This document shows positions 32,568 to 41,554 of a DNA stretch of 64,000 nt, piece after piece. Numbering within the stretch: the stretch's first letter is position 1; the number at the start of each line of letters is the position of its first letter. The translations under genes and the position numbers were made by a program. The stretch spans positions 372,001 to 436,000 of the forward strand of contig DAOTCE010000001.1 in assembly GCA_035452965.1 (NCBI GenBank), given 5' to 3'. The DNA comes from Candidatus Paceibacterota bacterium. GTDB lineage: Bacteria; Verrucomicrobiota; Verrucomicrobiia; Limisphaerales; UBA8199. Below the pieces are notes generated by a model. It ran no database searches. It saw only the letters and a list, made by a program, of their open reading frames with translations, and was not told the DNA's origin.

Positions 32568-33908
32568 ATGCCGCGACTCATTGTGCAGCCCGGTTCACCC
32601 GACGCCCGTGAGATCAACCTCAAGTCAGGCACCAACTCGCTTGGGCGCGGCCCCGCGAACGACTTCACGCTCGATGATCCCTCGGTCTCGGGTACCCATT
32701 GCCAGATCGTGGTGGAGGGCGGCAAGGCGGTGATCCGGGATTTGGGTTCCACCAACGGCACATATGTCAACCGCGCGCCGGTGAAGGAAGCGGCGCTCCA
32801 GGCTGGTCAAACACTGCACCTGGGCAGCCTGGAGATCCTCTTCTATGCCGACGCGCCCGCCGGCGCGGGAGTCGCCTCGCCGCCATTGCCTCCGCCGCGC
32901 GCCGTGGCGTCCGCAGGGGCTATCCGCGTCGCGAGGCCAGGCACCGTCGCGCGGATTCCGACTCCGCCGCCGCCTCTGGCCGTTCCGCCGCAGGCAGCGC
33001 CTCCTCCCATCGCCACGCCCTCCGGCCCTTGCAAACTCCACCCCAAGGTTCCCGGCCGGCATTTTTGCACACATTGCCAGCTTTTGTTCTGTGAGGCGTG
33101 TGTCACCACCCGCGCGCACAAGAAGCACTGCCGCCAATGCGGCGCGGAATGCGTGCCCGCGCGAGTCACGCTGCAACGTGCCGCGGCGTCGAGAGGGTTC
33201 TTCGCCCGGCTTCCCGGCGCGTTTGCCTACCCCTTCCTCGGCAGCGGCGTGCTGATGCTGATAGTGAGCGCCGTGGTGATCTCGATTGCCGAGGGCTTCA
33301 CCGGATTCTGGATGTCTATCCCGCTCATGATCGCCGCCTACGGCTACATCTTCTCTTTCCTGCAGAATATCATCCACGCTACCGCCAACGAGGAGGAGGA
33401 AATGCCCGACTTGCCCGGTTTGGACGATGTGTTTGGCGGTGCCTTGCGCCTGGGCATGACGGTGCTGATATGTTTTGGGCTGCCGTTAGCCCTTTTCGTG
33501 CTGAGGCTCTTTGAGTGGTATGACGCGCCGGCCACCCTCCAAATTGCCGCGATGCTGCTGGGGTGTCTCTATTTCCCGATGGCATTCCTGGCCGTGGCGA
33601 TGAAGGACACCGCCCTGGCCGCTAATCCGCTGGTTGTGATCCCGGCCATTCTCAAAGTCCCCCTGGGCTACCTGGTCACCTGCACGGTCGTGGTCGGCGT
33701 GTATCTGCTGCGGTTGCTGGGGGACGCCCTGGCAGGCGGCGCCGAGAGCATCGGGTATCAAACCAGGGATATGCAGGTGATGTTCCTGACATTTGGCTTG
33801 CGGGCCGTTTGGGGCCTGATCCGGGTCTATTTGCTCGCAGTGAGCATGCGCATATTGGGCCTGCTCTACGTGGCGAACAAACAGAAGTTCGGCTGGTTCG
33901 ACCGATAG
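32568..33908 (+). CDS. FHA-domain, B-box-like zinc-finger membrane protein
   Basis: 446 residues from the ATG at 32568. FHA domain ~10-85 with phosphothreonine-binding residues (SLGRGPANDFTLDDPSVSGT, HCQIVV and DLGSTNGTYVNR). A Pro/Ala linker follows, then a B-box-like finger (CKLHPKVPGRHFCTHCQLLF, CEACV, HCRQCGAEC; ~152-195). A multi-spanning C-terminal membrane domain (~220-445) has LIVSAVVISIAEGFTGFWMS, YIFSFLQNIIHATANEEEEM and further helices. The architecture suggests reading of a Ser/Thr phosphorylation signal at the membrane. No kinase is nearby. Confidence 0.82.
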   Translation: MPRLIVQPGSPDAREINLKSGTNSLGRGPANDFTLDDPSVSGTHCQIVVEGGKAVIRDLGSTNGTYVNRAPVKEAALQAGQTLHLGSLEILFYADAPAGAGVASPPLPPPRAVASAGAIRVARPGTVARIPTPPPPLAVPPQAAPPPIATPSGPCKLHPKVPGRHFCTHCQLLFCEACVTTRAHKKHCRQCGAECVPARVTLQRAAASRGFFARLPGAFAYPFLGSGVLMLIVSAVVISIAEGFTGFWMSIPLMIAAYGYIFSFLQNIIHATANEEEEMPDLPGLDDVFGGALRLGMTVLICFGLPLALFVLRLFEWYDAPATLQIAAMLLGCLYFPMAFLAVAMKDTALAANPLVVIPAILKVPLGYLVTCTVVVGVYLLRLLGDALAGGAESIGYQTRDMQVMFLTFGLRAVWGLIRVYLLAVSMRILGLLYVANKQKFGWFDR

Positions 33909-33943
33909 CAGCCGGGACGGTCCGGCTCCCGGGAGAAAGAGCA

Positions 33944-33992
33944 GTGGCGCGTGCTCCGGTGGGAACACGCGCCACAGCAAGAGGTCTTTTTA
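33944..33992 (+). terminator. Probable terminator after the FHA gene
   Basis: 10-bp stem GTGGCGCGTG/CACGCGCCAC (33944-33953 with 33966-33975), followed by CTTTTTAG about ten bases later. It lies between convergent genes and could serve both. Confidence 0.45.
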
Positions 33993-34018
33993 GTTTGAGG
34001 GACCAGCTCGCAGCGGAT

Positions 34019-34390
34019 CTACGGCTTTGGCAAGTCTTTGACCGCCTTGGCAGCATCATCGGCCACTTTGCCGGCTTCATCGGCGGCCTTGCCGACGGCT
34101 TCACCAACGGCGTTCTGGGCCTTGGCGATCCAGTCGTTGACGGATTGCTTCTGCTCGGGCGTCAGCTTGGCGTTCTCCGCGAGTTTCTTCAGTTCCGCCA
34201 CAGCTCCCGCGTAATCGGCGGACTTGATGGCGGCGATTGCCTTATCGGCGCTTTCCTTTACGGAGGCTTCCGCGGACTGGAAGCTCGATTCCAGCGCCGA
34301 GGTGTCAACATTGCCCGTCGGTTTGCTGCAACCGGCAAGTGCCAGCGTAGCGGTCATGATTGCTGTCAGTATCCATCCACTAATTCTCAT
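34019..34390 (-). CDS. Small helical lipoprotein
   Basis: 123 residues. Clear lipoprotein leader with lipobox LALAGC (Cys ~21). The mature part is almost entirely charged amphipathic helix rich in Ala/Lys/Glu/Asp (SALESSFQSAEASVKESADK; DWIAKAQNAVGEAVGKAADE), with heptad-like spacing typical of a coiled coil or bundle, and it ends KAVKDLPKP. It resembles many small stress or envelope lipoproteins, but no specific family is assigned. Confidence 0.8.
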   Translation of the reverse strand: MRISGWILTAIMTATLALAGCSKPTGNVDTSALESSFQSAEASVKESADKAIAAIKSADYAGAVAELKKLAENAKLTPEQKQSVNDWIAKAQNAVGEAVGKAADEAGKVADDAAKAVKDLPKP

Positions 34391-34632
34391 TAACTACCCT
34401 TTCGTTGTTTGCTTTGTTATTCTGGTTCGCAGGTTTGGTAAACCCGATTAGTAGCGCCAAAGTAACCGCCACTTCGGCAATGGGTCAAGCAGAGACTTGC
34501 ACTCGGCAAGAGGCGGCCCAATCCACTCACCATAGGCCGTTGGCCTGCCAGGGAACCGGTCGGGCCCTGCGCGAGATTGCTGGCTTCACGCCTTTCCGAT
34601 CACGGTGCGAATGCGCTGGCCGGCGTCGGCGG

Positions 34633-36441
34633 TTACCCCTGGATGGGCTGGCGCTTGAGCTGTCGCAATTCCTGCTGCTGGCGCAACAGGTCGTTTCGGG
34701 CGGCCTCGGAGGTTTCCGGCTGGTGGGCACGCTGCATCAACGCCGCCAACTGCCGATCCAGCGCCTGGTTGCGCAAACGCTGGGCGACATCGCGGAGTTG
34801 CTGGGCCGGATTGGGGATCGGGCGCGATTCGGTAGTGGCTTCGGTCACCAGGCTCCGCATCTCCGGTGTGTCACACTCGTCCACAAAGGCGGCCAGGCTG
34901 GTCCAGGTTTGATTTGCCTGAGCCGCCAGGCGCCGGGCGATAATCTGCCGCGCGAGCGGATGCTGCACCCACGCGGGGTCCAGGTGCGCCGCCGCCCAGT
35001 CGGCGAGGTCGTCATGCAGCAGCAGCAGTTTCAACAGCCAGAACTCGGTCTGTGCGGGCCGCCGGGGGCCGGCGGGCTCTTCGGCGGGCGCTTCGGCCAG
35101 CTCGGGCGCCGGCGTCTTTGGCCGCGACTGCTTTCCGAACTCGGCGCGCACAGCGTCCGGCGTTACGCCCAGGCGCAAGGCGGTCTTCTGCGCGTATTTG
35201 TCAATCAGGACGGCGTTGCCGGTCTTGTGCACGGCTTCGGCCATGCCGCGCAGCACCGCCAGGCGCCCTTTGTCAGTGGTGACCTGGTTGAGGGCGGTCA
35301 GGCGATTAAGGTAATAGTCGAAGAAGCCTTCGGCGCGCTCGACGAGCTGCTTGAAGGCGGGGCCGCCCGAGGCCTTGATGAAGCTGTCCGGGTCATGGGG
35401 TGCGGGCACCACGGCCACCCTCACCGCCAGCCCGGACGCCAGCAGGCTGTCCAGTGACCGGACCGCCGCATTCTGCCCCGCCTCGTCCGAATCGAAGCAA
35501 AGGACGACCTCCTCGACGTAGCGCCTGAGAATGCGGGCGTGGTCGGCGGTGAAAGCCGTGCCTTGGGGCGCGACGACATTCTGCACGCCGGCCATGAAAC
35601 AGGCGATCAGGTCGAGCTGCCCCTCGCATACGATGGCGTGGCCGGCCTCCAGGACGGCGCGCTTGGATTTGTCCAGGCCGAAGAACACCTTGCTCTTGGT
35701 GAAGATCGGCGTCTCGGGTGAGTTGACGTATTTGGCGGTCTTTTCGTCCCCCGCGAGCACGCGCCCGCTGAAGCCAATCACCCGCCCCTGCTCGTCGCAG
35801 ATGGGAAACATCAGCCGCCCGCGAAAGCGGTCGTAGTAGCCGTCGCCTTCCTGGCGGCGCAGGATCAGGCCCGCTTGCTCCACGAGCGCAAGTTCGTGTC
35901 CCTTGCTCCTGGCCCAGTTGACCGTGTCGTCCCACAGGTCCGGCGCGGCTCCCAGGCGGAAGAGCTTGACGGCTTCCTCGGACACGCCGCGTTTGGCGAG
36001 GTAATCGCGTGCAAGATGGCCGGAAGCCTCGTTGGCGAGGGCGTTCTGCCAGCGCTGCGCGATTTGCTCATGGACTTCCAGCAGCCGATCTTTCAGATGC
36101 CGCGAGTGCTGCTCGCCGGCGTTCTTCTCGTACTCCAGCGGAATCTTCGCCCGGTCGGCCAGGCGCCGCACCGCCTCCGGGAAATCAATGTTCTCGTATT
36201 CCTTGACGAAGGCGAACACGTCGCCGCCCTTGTGGCAGCCAAAGCAATGGAAGATCTGCCGGTGGGGATTGACGTTGAAGCTCGGAGTCTTCTCCTTGTG
36301 GAACGGGCAGAGGGCGACGAAGTTGGCCCCGGCGCGCTTGAGCGGCAAGTACGACCCGATCACATCCACGATGTCGCTGGCAGCGCGGATCTGCTCGAGG
36401 GTCGCCGAAGAAAACAGGCCAGCCATAATCCTGCGCGCCAT
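34633..36441 (-). CDS. dnaG: DNA primase
   Basis: Synthesises RNA primers at the replication fork. About 602 residues. N-terminal CHC2 zinc finger: CPFHKEKTPSFNVNPHRQIF ... HCFGC (~45-72). Core with FRGRLMFPICDEQGRVIGFS and the TOPRIM domain: AIVCEGQLDLIACFMAGVQN and VVLCFDSDEAGQNAAVRSL (~265-340, Glu and Asp acids intact). C-terminal DnaB-interacting helices follow. Start: ATG at 36441 (MARRIMAGLFSS) or 36426 (MAGLFSS); both have poor ribosome sites. The expected rpoD neighbour is absent here. Confidence 0.95.
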   Translation of the reverse strand: MARRIMAGLFSSATLEQIRAASDIVDVIGSYLPLKRAGANFVALCPFHKEKTPSFNVNPHRQIFHCFGCHKGGDVFAFVKEYENIDFPEAVRRLADRAKIPLEYEKNAGEQHSRHLKDRLLEVHEQIAQRWQNALANEASGHLARDYLAKRGVSEEAVKLFRLGAAPDLWDDTVNWARSKGHELALVEQAGLILRRQEGDGYYDRFRGRLMFPICDEQGRVIGFSGRVLAGDEKTAKYVNSPETPIFTKSKVFFGLDKSKRAVLEAGHAIVCEGQLDLIACFMAGVQNVVAPQGTAFTADHARILRRYVEEVVLCFDSDEAGQNAAVRSLDSLLASGLAVRVAVVPAPHDPDSFIKASGGPAFKQLVERAEGFFDYYLNRLTALNQVTTDKGRLAVLRGMAEAVHKTGNAVLIDKYAQKTALRLGVTPDAVRAEFGKQSRPKTPAPELAEAPAEEPAGPRRPAQTEFWLLKLLLLHDDLADWAAAHLDPAWVQHPLARQIIARRLAAQANQTWTSLAAFVDECDTPEMRSLVTEATTESRPIPNPAQQLRDVAQRLRNQALDRQLAALMQRAHQPETSEAARNDLLRQQQELRQLKRQPIQG

Positions 36442-36637
36442 CTTAATCCCAAGGCTGAAGCTGGGCAAAAGAATACAGCCCGACCTCCGGGGAGGGGGGG
36501 TGCGCAGGCGGCGACTTGCGTTCCGGAGGCTTGAGCGATAGAACTCGACTTGTGATTAAGCACAATTCCGGTGGACGCAGCAGTCTGTTTACGCGTCCGC
36601 CAGCATTCATGCCAACTATCAGGGCATCAGTTTAACC

Positions 36638-37681
36638 ATGCTGACACGACGCGATTTCATCAAACTTATCGGCGCAGCCGGGGTATTCGCCGGCGGCGAC
36701 ATCCCGGCCGGCGCTTGGGGAGCCGGAATGAATCAGGGGAGGGCACAGATGCGGTTTCGGAGTCGAGGAGTCGTTATCTCGCCGGCTGACTTGACGCTGG
36801 CCGACTGGCCGGAGCGGGCATCCAGGGCCGGGCTCACGGTGATGGCGCTCGGTGCGGCGCCGTCAACACTCATCGAGTTTGTCGGCACGGACGCCGGAAA
36901 GGCGTTCCTGGCTAAGTGCCGGAAGCTCGGACTCCAGGTCGAGTACGAGATGCATGCGATGTTCCAGCTTCTGCCCCGGTCGCTCTTCGCGGGGTCACCG
37001 GAATTGTTTCGGATGGACGACGAGGGCAAACGCAATCCAGACGGCAATTTATGCGTCCACTCGGAGAGAGCGTTGGCGATCGTGTGCCGGAACGCGGTGA
37101 AGACGTGCCGGGCGCTGAAGCCCACGACCCACCGCTACTTCCTGTGGTGCGACGACGGCCAACGGGGGTGCCGCTGCCCGAAATGCCGGGGGTTCTCGGA
37201 CAGCGAGCAGGCCCTGATCGTGGAGAACCGGATGATAAAGGCGATCCGGAAGCTTGATCCAAAAGCCCGGTTGGCCCACCTGGCATACACGCACACCATG
37301 AGCGCCCCGGTGAAGGTCAAGCCCGAGCGCGGCATATTCCTGGAGTTCGCACCCTTCACTCGGAGTTGGAGGCAGCCGTTGTCCGATCCCTCCAACAGGC
37401 CGGACCTGGATGCGCTGAACGCCAACCTGGAGGTTTTCTCTGCCGCCGATGCGCACGTGCTCGAGTACTGGCTCGACGTCTCCCTCTTCTCCTCATGGAA
37501 GAAGCCCGCGGTCAAGCTTCCGTTCGATGAGCGGGTTCTCGAGGCGGACCTGAAGGTCTATGCCGCGCGAGGCATCCGCAGTGTGACGACCTTTGCCGCT
37601 TACATGGATGCGGAATACGTCAAGAGCCACGGCGAGCCGCCAATTCAGGCCTATGGGCGGGCGCTGTGTGCGGCGCAATAG
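36638..37681 (+). CDS. Tat-exported DUF4838-like protein
   Basis: 347 residues. Twin-arginine leader MLTRRDFIKLIGAAGVFAGG. The mature part (SRAGLTVMALGAAPSTLIEF; KCRKLGLQVEYEMHAMFQLL; YFLWCDDGQRGCRCPKCRGF; HVLEYWLDVSLFSSWKKPAV) follows the DUF4838/TIM-barrel pattern, including a Cys cluster (C-x7-C-x-C-x2-C) comparable to that in the protein at 28103. It is shorter and lacks the N-terminal accessory domain. Likely a carbohydrate-active enzyme of unknown specificity. Divergent from dnaG. Confidence 0.75.
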   Translation: MLTRRDFIKLIGAAGVFAGGDIPAGAWGAGMNQGRAQMRFRSRGVVISPADLTLADWPERASRAGLTVMALGAAPSTLIEFVGTDAGKAFLAKCRKLGLQVEYEMHAMFQLLPRSLFAGSPELFRMDDEGKRNPDGNLCVHSERALAIVCRNAVKTCRALKPTTHRYFLWCDDGQRGCRCPKCRGFSDSEQALIVENRMIKAIRKLDPKARLAHLAYTHTMSAPVKVKPERGIFLEFAPFTRSWRQPLSDPSNRPDLDALNANLEVFSAADAHVLEYWLDVSLFSSWKKPAVKLPFDERVLEADLKVYAARGIRSVTTFAAYMDAEYVKSHGEPPIQAYGRALCAAQ

Positions 37682-37720
37682 AGCAACTACGCAATCAGTT
37701 AGTCTCTTAGGTCAAGAGAC

Positions 37721-38089
37721 TCACCCCGCAGCCATCCGTGGCTTGTCCAGGATAGCCCGGTAAAACTCCTGGAACCGGGCGCCGGCGCGGTCAGGATTAC
37801 AGGTCTTCTCCGCCCAGGCCCTGGCCCGCAGGCTCAGCGCTCGCCGCCGTTCGGGGTCGGCTTCAATGGTGGCGATCGCCTGCCTGAGCGGCTCCACCGA
37901 GACCGGTACCATCAAGGCCGCACCCGCCTCATGTAATTCCGGCGCCAGGCTGATTTGGCTCGAAGTGACCAGGGGCAGGCCCATCGCCATGGCCTCCACC
38001 AGGGCAATGCCAAAGGCTTCCCAGCGGGAAGGGGAAACAAACAGATCAGCCATTCGCAGCAGGGACCATTTCTCCGCGCCATACCATGA
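37721..38089 (-). pseudogene. Truncated group 1 glycosyltransferase (C-terminal half)
   Basis: About 120 residues match the GT-B C-terminal lobe: KWSLLRMADLFVSPSRWEAF then GIALVEAMAMGLPLVTSS contains the EX7E donor-binding motif. The helical end is EADPERRRALSLRARAWAEK ... FQEFYRAILD. The upstream 50 residues of the open frame (KATKATKATS...) come from antisense reading of the neighbouring HEAT gene and are not glycosyltransferase. The acceptor-binding N-terminal lobe is missing, so the gene is broken, apparently at ~38085-38095. It converges on the DUF4838-like gene. Confidence 0.65.
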
Positions 38090-38150
38090 TTGGTCAGTGC
38101 CTCGCTTTTTGAACGTTGCTGAAGGGGTGATTTCGCCACACCATTCGCCA

Positions 38151-38873
38151 GTGCGAAAGCCGCAGATACTCCTCGTCGTCGTTGCGAGCCTGGCGGCACT
38201 GGTTGCTTTGGTTGCTTTCGTTGCTTTTCGCACACGTCACGACGAGCCAAGTGCAGAGCCAAGCCAGAATGGCCGGTCGCTGTCCGAATGGCTTGCGAGC
38301 TACGAAGCTGAACTCGAGGGCGGCCGGGACCCTTCTCGACTCGACGAGGTCGTCCGGGCTGTCCAGGCCATCGGCCCGAAGGCTCTCCCCTTTCTTTTGG
38401 AATGGATTCAGTACGAGCCGCCATACGCGCTGCCGATGCTTCCGCCAGACGAGAACCCCATCCACTTCCTGACCTGGCGAGCCGAACGACGAGGGGACGA
38501 AGCCGTCCGCGGATTCGAGTTTCTCAGCAGCAACGCTGTTGCCTGCATTCCCGAGTTGAAATCCATGATGCGGGACAAGGCCCGGCCCAACGCCGCACTT
38601 CGGGCAACCGCCGCTCTCAGCATGATGGGCGCGCCGGCGTTTTCTCACCTGGCTGCGGCGCTGGCGGATACCAATCAACCTTTTCGGGAACGCATCTGTT
38701 ACTGGATGGCCGGCTACATGGTGCCCGCTGTTGGCACGAATACCTGTCTTCCTCACCTCCGAGCCGCTATGGAAGACCGGGATCCCCAAGTCCGGCAAGC
38801 CGCCTCCAAAATGGTGAAACGCCTCACGTCTCCTGCGGTGACGAACACCGCGCCGGGGTCACGCCGCCCCTAG
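38151..38873 (+). CDS. Membrane-anchored HEAT-repeat protein
   Basis: About 240 residues from a GTG at 38151; a GTG at 38127 is possible. The N-terminal anchor (ILLVVVASLAALVALVAFVA) is partly encoded by three tandem copies of a 9-base unit (38202-38228). A periplasmic helical domain follows with HEAT-like units (VRAVQAIGPKALPFLLEWIQ; NAVACIPELKSMMRDKARPN; AALRATAALSMMGAPAFSHL; LPHLRAAMEDRDPQVRQAAS). HEAT proteins serve as binding scaffolds. The 5' end abuts the truncated glycosyltransferase. The stop overlaps the convergent phospholipase D-like gene by four bases. Confidence 0.7.
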   Translation: MRKPQILLVVVASLAALVALVAFVAFRTRHDEPSAEPSQNGRSLSEWLASYEAELEGGRDPSRLDEVVRAVQAIGPKALPFLLEWIQYEPPYALPMLPPDENPIHFLTWRAERRGDEAVRGFEFLSSNAVACIPELKSMMRDKARPNAALRATAALSMMGAPAFSHLAAALADTNQPFRERICYWMAGYMVPAVGTNTCLPHLRAAMEDRDPQVRQAASKMVKRLTSPAVTNTAPGSRRP

Positions 38874-40945
38874 ACGCCTTTGAGCAGGAGGTCCACCAGG
38901 AAGTCAATCCACTCGGTGGTGACCGGTTCGGTCAGCTCGTAGGAGGTGGCGAAGTCTTCCTCGAAGAGCTCGCGCTTGAGCCGGGCGGCGAAAGCGGGGT
39001 CGGAGGTGGCGACGTTTTGTTCCTGGCAAACCCGGAGGCTGAGGTGGTTGAGGTTGGCGGAGCCCACGCAGGCCCAATCGTCCACCATCAGCGCCTTCAC
39101 GTGGGTCATGCCGGGGTAGAAATAGACGCGCACGCCATGTTCCAGGAGGTAGTTGGCTACGACCAGGTTGCTGCGTCCGCCGGACTTGAGATCGTTGACG
39201 CGCGGCAGCACGACGCGGACGTCCACTCCCCGGTTGCGGGCGCGGACCAGGGCGATAATGACCCGCTTGTCAAAGAGGTAGGGGTGTTCCAGGTAGATGT
39301 AGCTTTTGGCCTTGGCGATGGCGTGTTGCACGGCCGAATTGAATGGCTTCCACAGGGTCTTGGTTGGCAGGAGCCGCAATTGGATCCAGCGGTCTTCGGG
39401 ACGGGAGGCTGGGGGCTTGCGCGGGCCGCGGGTCAGCTCGGCGACGTAGCCAAAGTCGCCCAGCAGACCTTCGTGGGCCCAATCGCGCCGGAATTCATCT
39501 TCGAGTGTGGCGACGACCGGCCCCTGCAATTCCACCATCAGGTCGTGCCATTCGAAGCGGTATTCGCGCCCCAGGTTCATGCCGCCGATCCACGCGTGGG
39601 TGCCATCCACCAGCAAGACCTTGGTGTGGTCGGAGGAGAACCAGGGGTTGAGGAACGGGCGCACGCGGACGCGGGAGTCTTGTTTCAGGTAGGAACAGAT
39701 GGAGTTGGGTAAAACGAAACCCTCCGGCAGCGGTGTGCCGGGCGGGACCATGCCGCCGCTGATGGTCCCCAGCCGGTCGAGAATGACTTTGACCTCGATC
39801 TGCCTGGAACGCGCCTTGAGTTGGTCAGCCACCGCGACTCCCACGTCGTCTTTGTCGAAGATGTAAATGTCGAAGTGGATGTGGTTGGTGGCGTTGGCGA
39901 TGGCCTGCTTGAGGCGGGGGAAGAACCGCTCGCCGTCAATCAGGAGGTCCAGCGCGCCGTCCAACTGCCGTGTGCCGGTATAGCGATCCAGCCAGTCTTC
40001 CCACTGCGCCAGGTCCATGCCCTGGGAACGGTCGGCCGGGGGATACCGGTAGCTGGGTTTGGGGTACGGGAAGCGGACGAAGCGGACTACGGTCTGCAGC
40101 CCCAGGTCCCCCAGCCGAACCAGGCTCGAAACGGGGTTTTTGACGAGGGCCAAACCGTGGCTCTCAAACAAGAGGGCGCTGACTCCCTGGGCGGTCGCCG
40201 AAAGCCCCAGCCCGCGTTCGGTGGCGTCATAGTAGGCGGCCGGAACCAGCCAGACACATTGGCCCCGTTTACGGTCGAGCAACAGCGCCTGGGGGAAACG
40301 CCGGGCATCAGGCGCCAGCAGAAGAAAGAGCGACTTGCCCGGGTAGCTGCGGGTCAAATCCTGTTCCACCGAGCGGGCCAGCGTCCCGATAGTATCCTCC
40401 ATCGAAAGGTGGCGGTCAATGATGACTCCTTCGGGCTGATCCCCGGCCGAGGAGAACCGAGGACTGCCCTGCGCATCACGATACAGCAGGCGCTCGTCCT
40501 GGAGGCCCTGGTAGTAGATTCCGTGCCCCGGGGAGGCGGGTGTCAGCACCTCGACCAGGTTCGTCGCCAGCCGGCGCCATTCGGCGTCGGCAACAACCGT
40601 CGCCTCACGCCAGTCCCGCTCGCCCGCCGGCATGCGCGCCAGCTTCTTGTGCCAGCGCAGCACGGCTGAGCTGACCTGGTAACCTTCGTTGGGGATGCGA
40701 TGCCGGCTCCAGCGCGCGCTGAATTCCTCGACACTGGTCGGGGTCTGGAAATAGAAGCGCAGGCGGTCGCCCTTCACGAAGACTCGAGGCATCGGCGCGG
40801 ATGGAGCGGTGAGGCTCCGCCATTCGTCCAGCGCTTGTTGCCTGGGAGCGGCCGCTGATGCGGGCCGGCCGGCCACATCGGCCAAGAGCATCAGCGCGGC
40901 TAGCGCCGCCGCGGTGATGTGCCTGGCGCTACTTCCTGAAAACAT
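38870..40945 (-). CDS. Secreted phospholipase D-like protein (cardiolipin synthase type)
   Basis: About 691 residues from the ATG at 40945. Signal peptide ~1-30 (ITAAALAALMLLADVAGRPA). A long N-terminal region of ~300 residues is not recognised. Two HKD motifs of the PLD superfamily follow: HTKVLLVDGTHAWIGGMNLG (~435) and HVKALMVDDWACVGSANLNH (~613), both complete. Also GERFFPRLKQAIANATNHIH and FDIYIFDKDDVG. Catalyses phosphatidyl transfer or hydrolysis; the leader suggests periplasmic action rather than the membrane-embedded form of Cls. Confidence 0.86.
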   Translation of the reverse strand: MFSGSSARHITAAALAALMLLADVAGRPASAAAPRQQALDEWRSLTAPSAPMPRVFVKGDRLRFYFQTPTSVEEFSARWSRHRIPNEGYQVSSAVLRWHKKLARMPAGERDWREATVVADAEWRRLATNLVEVLTPASPGHGIYYQGLQDERLLYRDAQGSPRFSSAGDQPEGVIIDRHLSMEDTIGTLARSVEQDLTRSYPGKSLFLLLAPDARRFPQALLLDRKRGQCVWLVPAAYYDATERGLGLSATAQGVSALLFESHGLALVKNPVSSLVRLGDLGLQTVVRFVRFPYPKPSYRYPPADRSQGMDLAQWEDWLDRYTGTRQLDGALDLLIDGERFFPRLKQAIANATNHIHFDIYIFDKDDVGVAVADQLKARSRQIEVKVILDRLGTISGGMVPPGTPLPEGFVLPNSICSYLKQDSRVRVRPFLNPWFSSDHTKVLLVDGTHAWIGGMNLGREYRFEWHDLMVELQGPVVATLEDEFRRDWAHEGLLGDFGYVAELTRGPRKPPASRPEDRWIQLRLLPTKTLWKPFNSAVQHAIAKAKSYIYLEHPYLFDKRVIIALVRARNRGVDVRVVLPRVNDLKSGGRSNLVVANYLLEHGVRVYFYPGMTHVKALMVDDWACVGSANLNHLSLRVCQEQNVATSDPAFAARLKRELFEEDFATSYELTEPVTTEWIDFLVDLLLKGV

Positions 40946-41554
40946 GGCACCGTTAGTCAACAAATTTACTCCGGAGAAGTCAACGACACTCGGGAGCCGG
41001 CCAGTGTGCCGGGAGCGGGTTGCTTCGCGCGACGCGACTGCCAGTTGCTAAAGATGCCAATTGGACGGGAAAAAGGTGTAAGTTCATTCATTTTAATGGG
41101 TTATCACATTTTGGGCGGGCCGGAGGGCCGTTGTGGGCCTGAACTGGCATAAGTTCTGTAATGGCAGTGTGTTACGCTGAAATCCGCCCGCGATGTCAAG
41201 GCTGTATCTACGGTGTGGATGTGGTGTGGATACGGTTAGGATACGGTGAGACTCCCTGGGAGAGCGGGGGCTGGTTCCGGGTGGCATCCGGTTCAATCGC
41301 CTGGAATGAGGTGAGGGGGGCATGCTTTGGCAAGCAGGTTTTTCTCTCGCGGATCGAGGCTTCCGTTTCTCCGCTGAGTGAGAGGCTGATGGCCCGGGCC
41401 GGTTGGCGTAGTGGATCCCTTGTCAAATCACGCGTGGTGGCGGAGGGGACAAGATGTGTCCAACGCGAGCCCAATTTCCGCACTTCGCTTGACTTGCAGC
41501 ACACGGGGCTTGTTTAATCTCTGCGGTTCTCGAAGACAACTCGACTTGGAATTC
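40946..41554. other. Intergenic region upstream of the GH127 operon
   Basis: 609 bases, divergent orientation. The small open frame 41161-41517 looks non-coding. A promoter-like element lies at 41489-41518. The segment 41213-41250 carries imperfect repeats of GTGTGGATRYGG and GGATACGGT that might be regulator sites. No gene supported. Confidence 0.5.
41489..41518 (+). promoter_or_regulatory. Sigma-70 promoter of the GH127 operon
   Basis: TTGACT (41489-41494), 18-base spacer, TTTAAT (41513-41518), five of six matches to the -10 consensus. Expected start ~41525, 30 bases before the ATG. Confidence 0.5.

Noticed and set aside
41135..41155. Sigma-54-like site upstream of the GH127 operon (TGGCATAAGTTCTGTA)
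   Set aside because: The -24 GG is present, but the -12 element has GT instead of the invariant GC; a better sigma-70 site lies at 41489.
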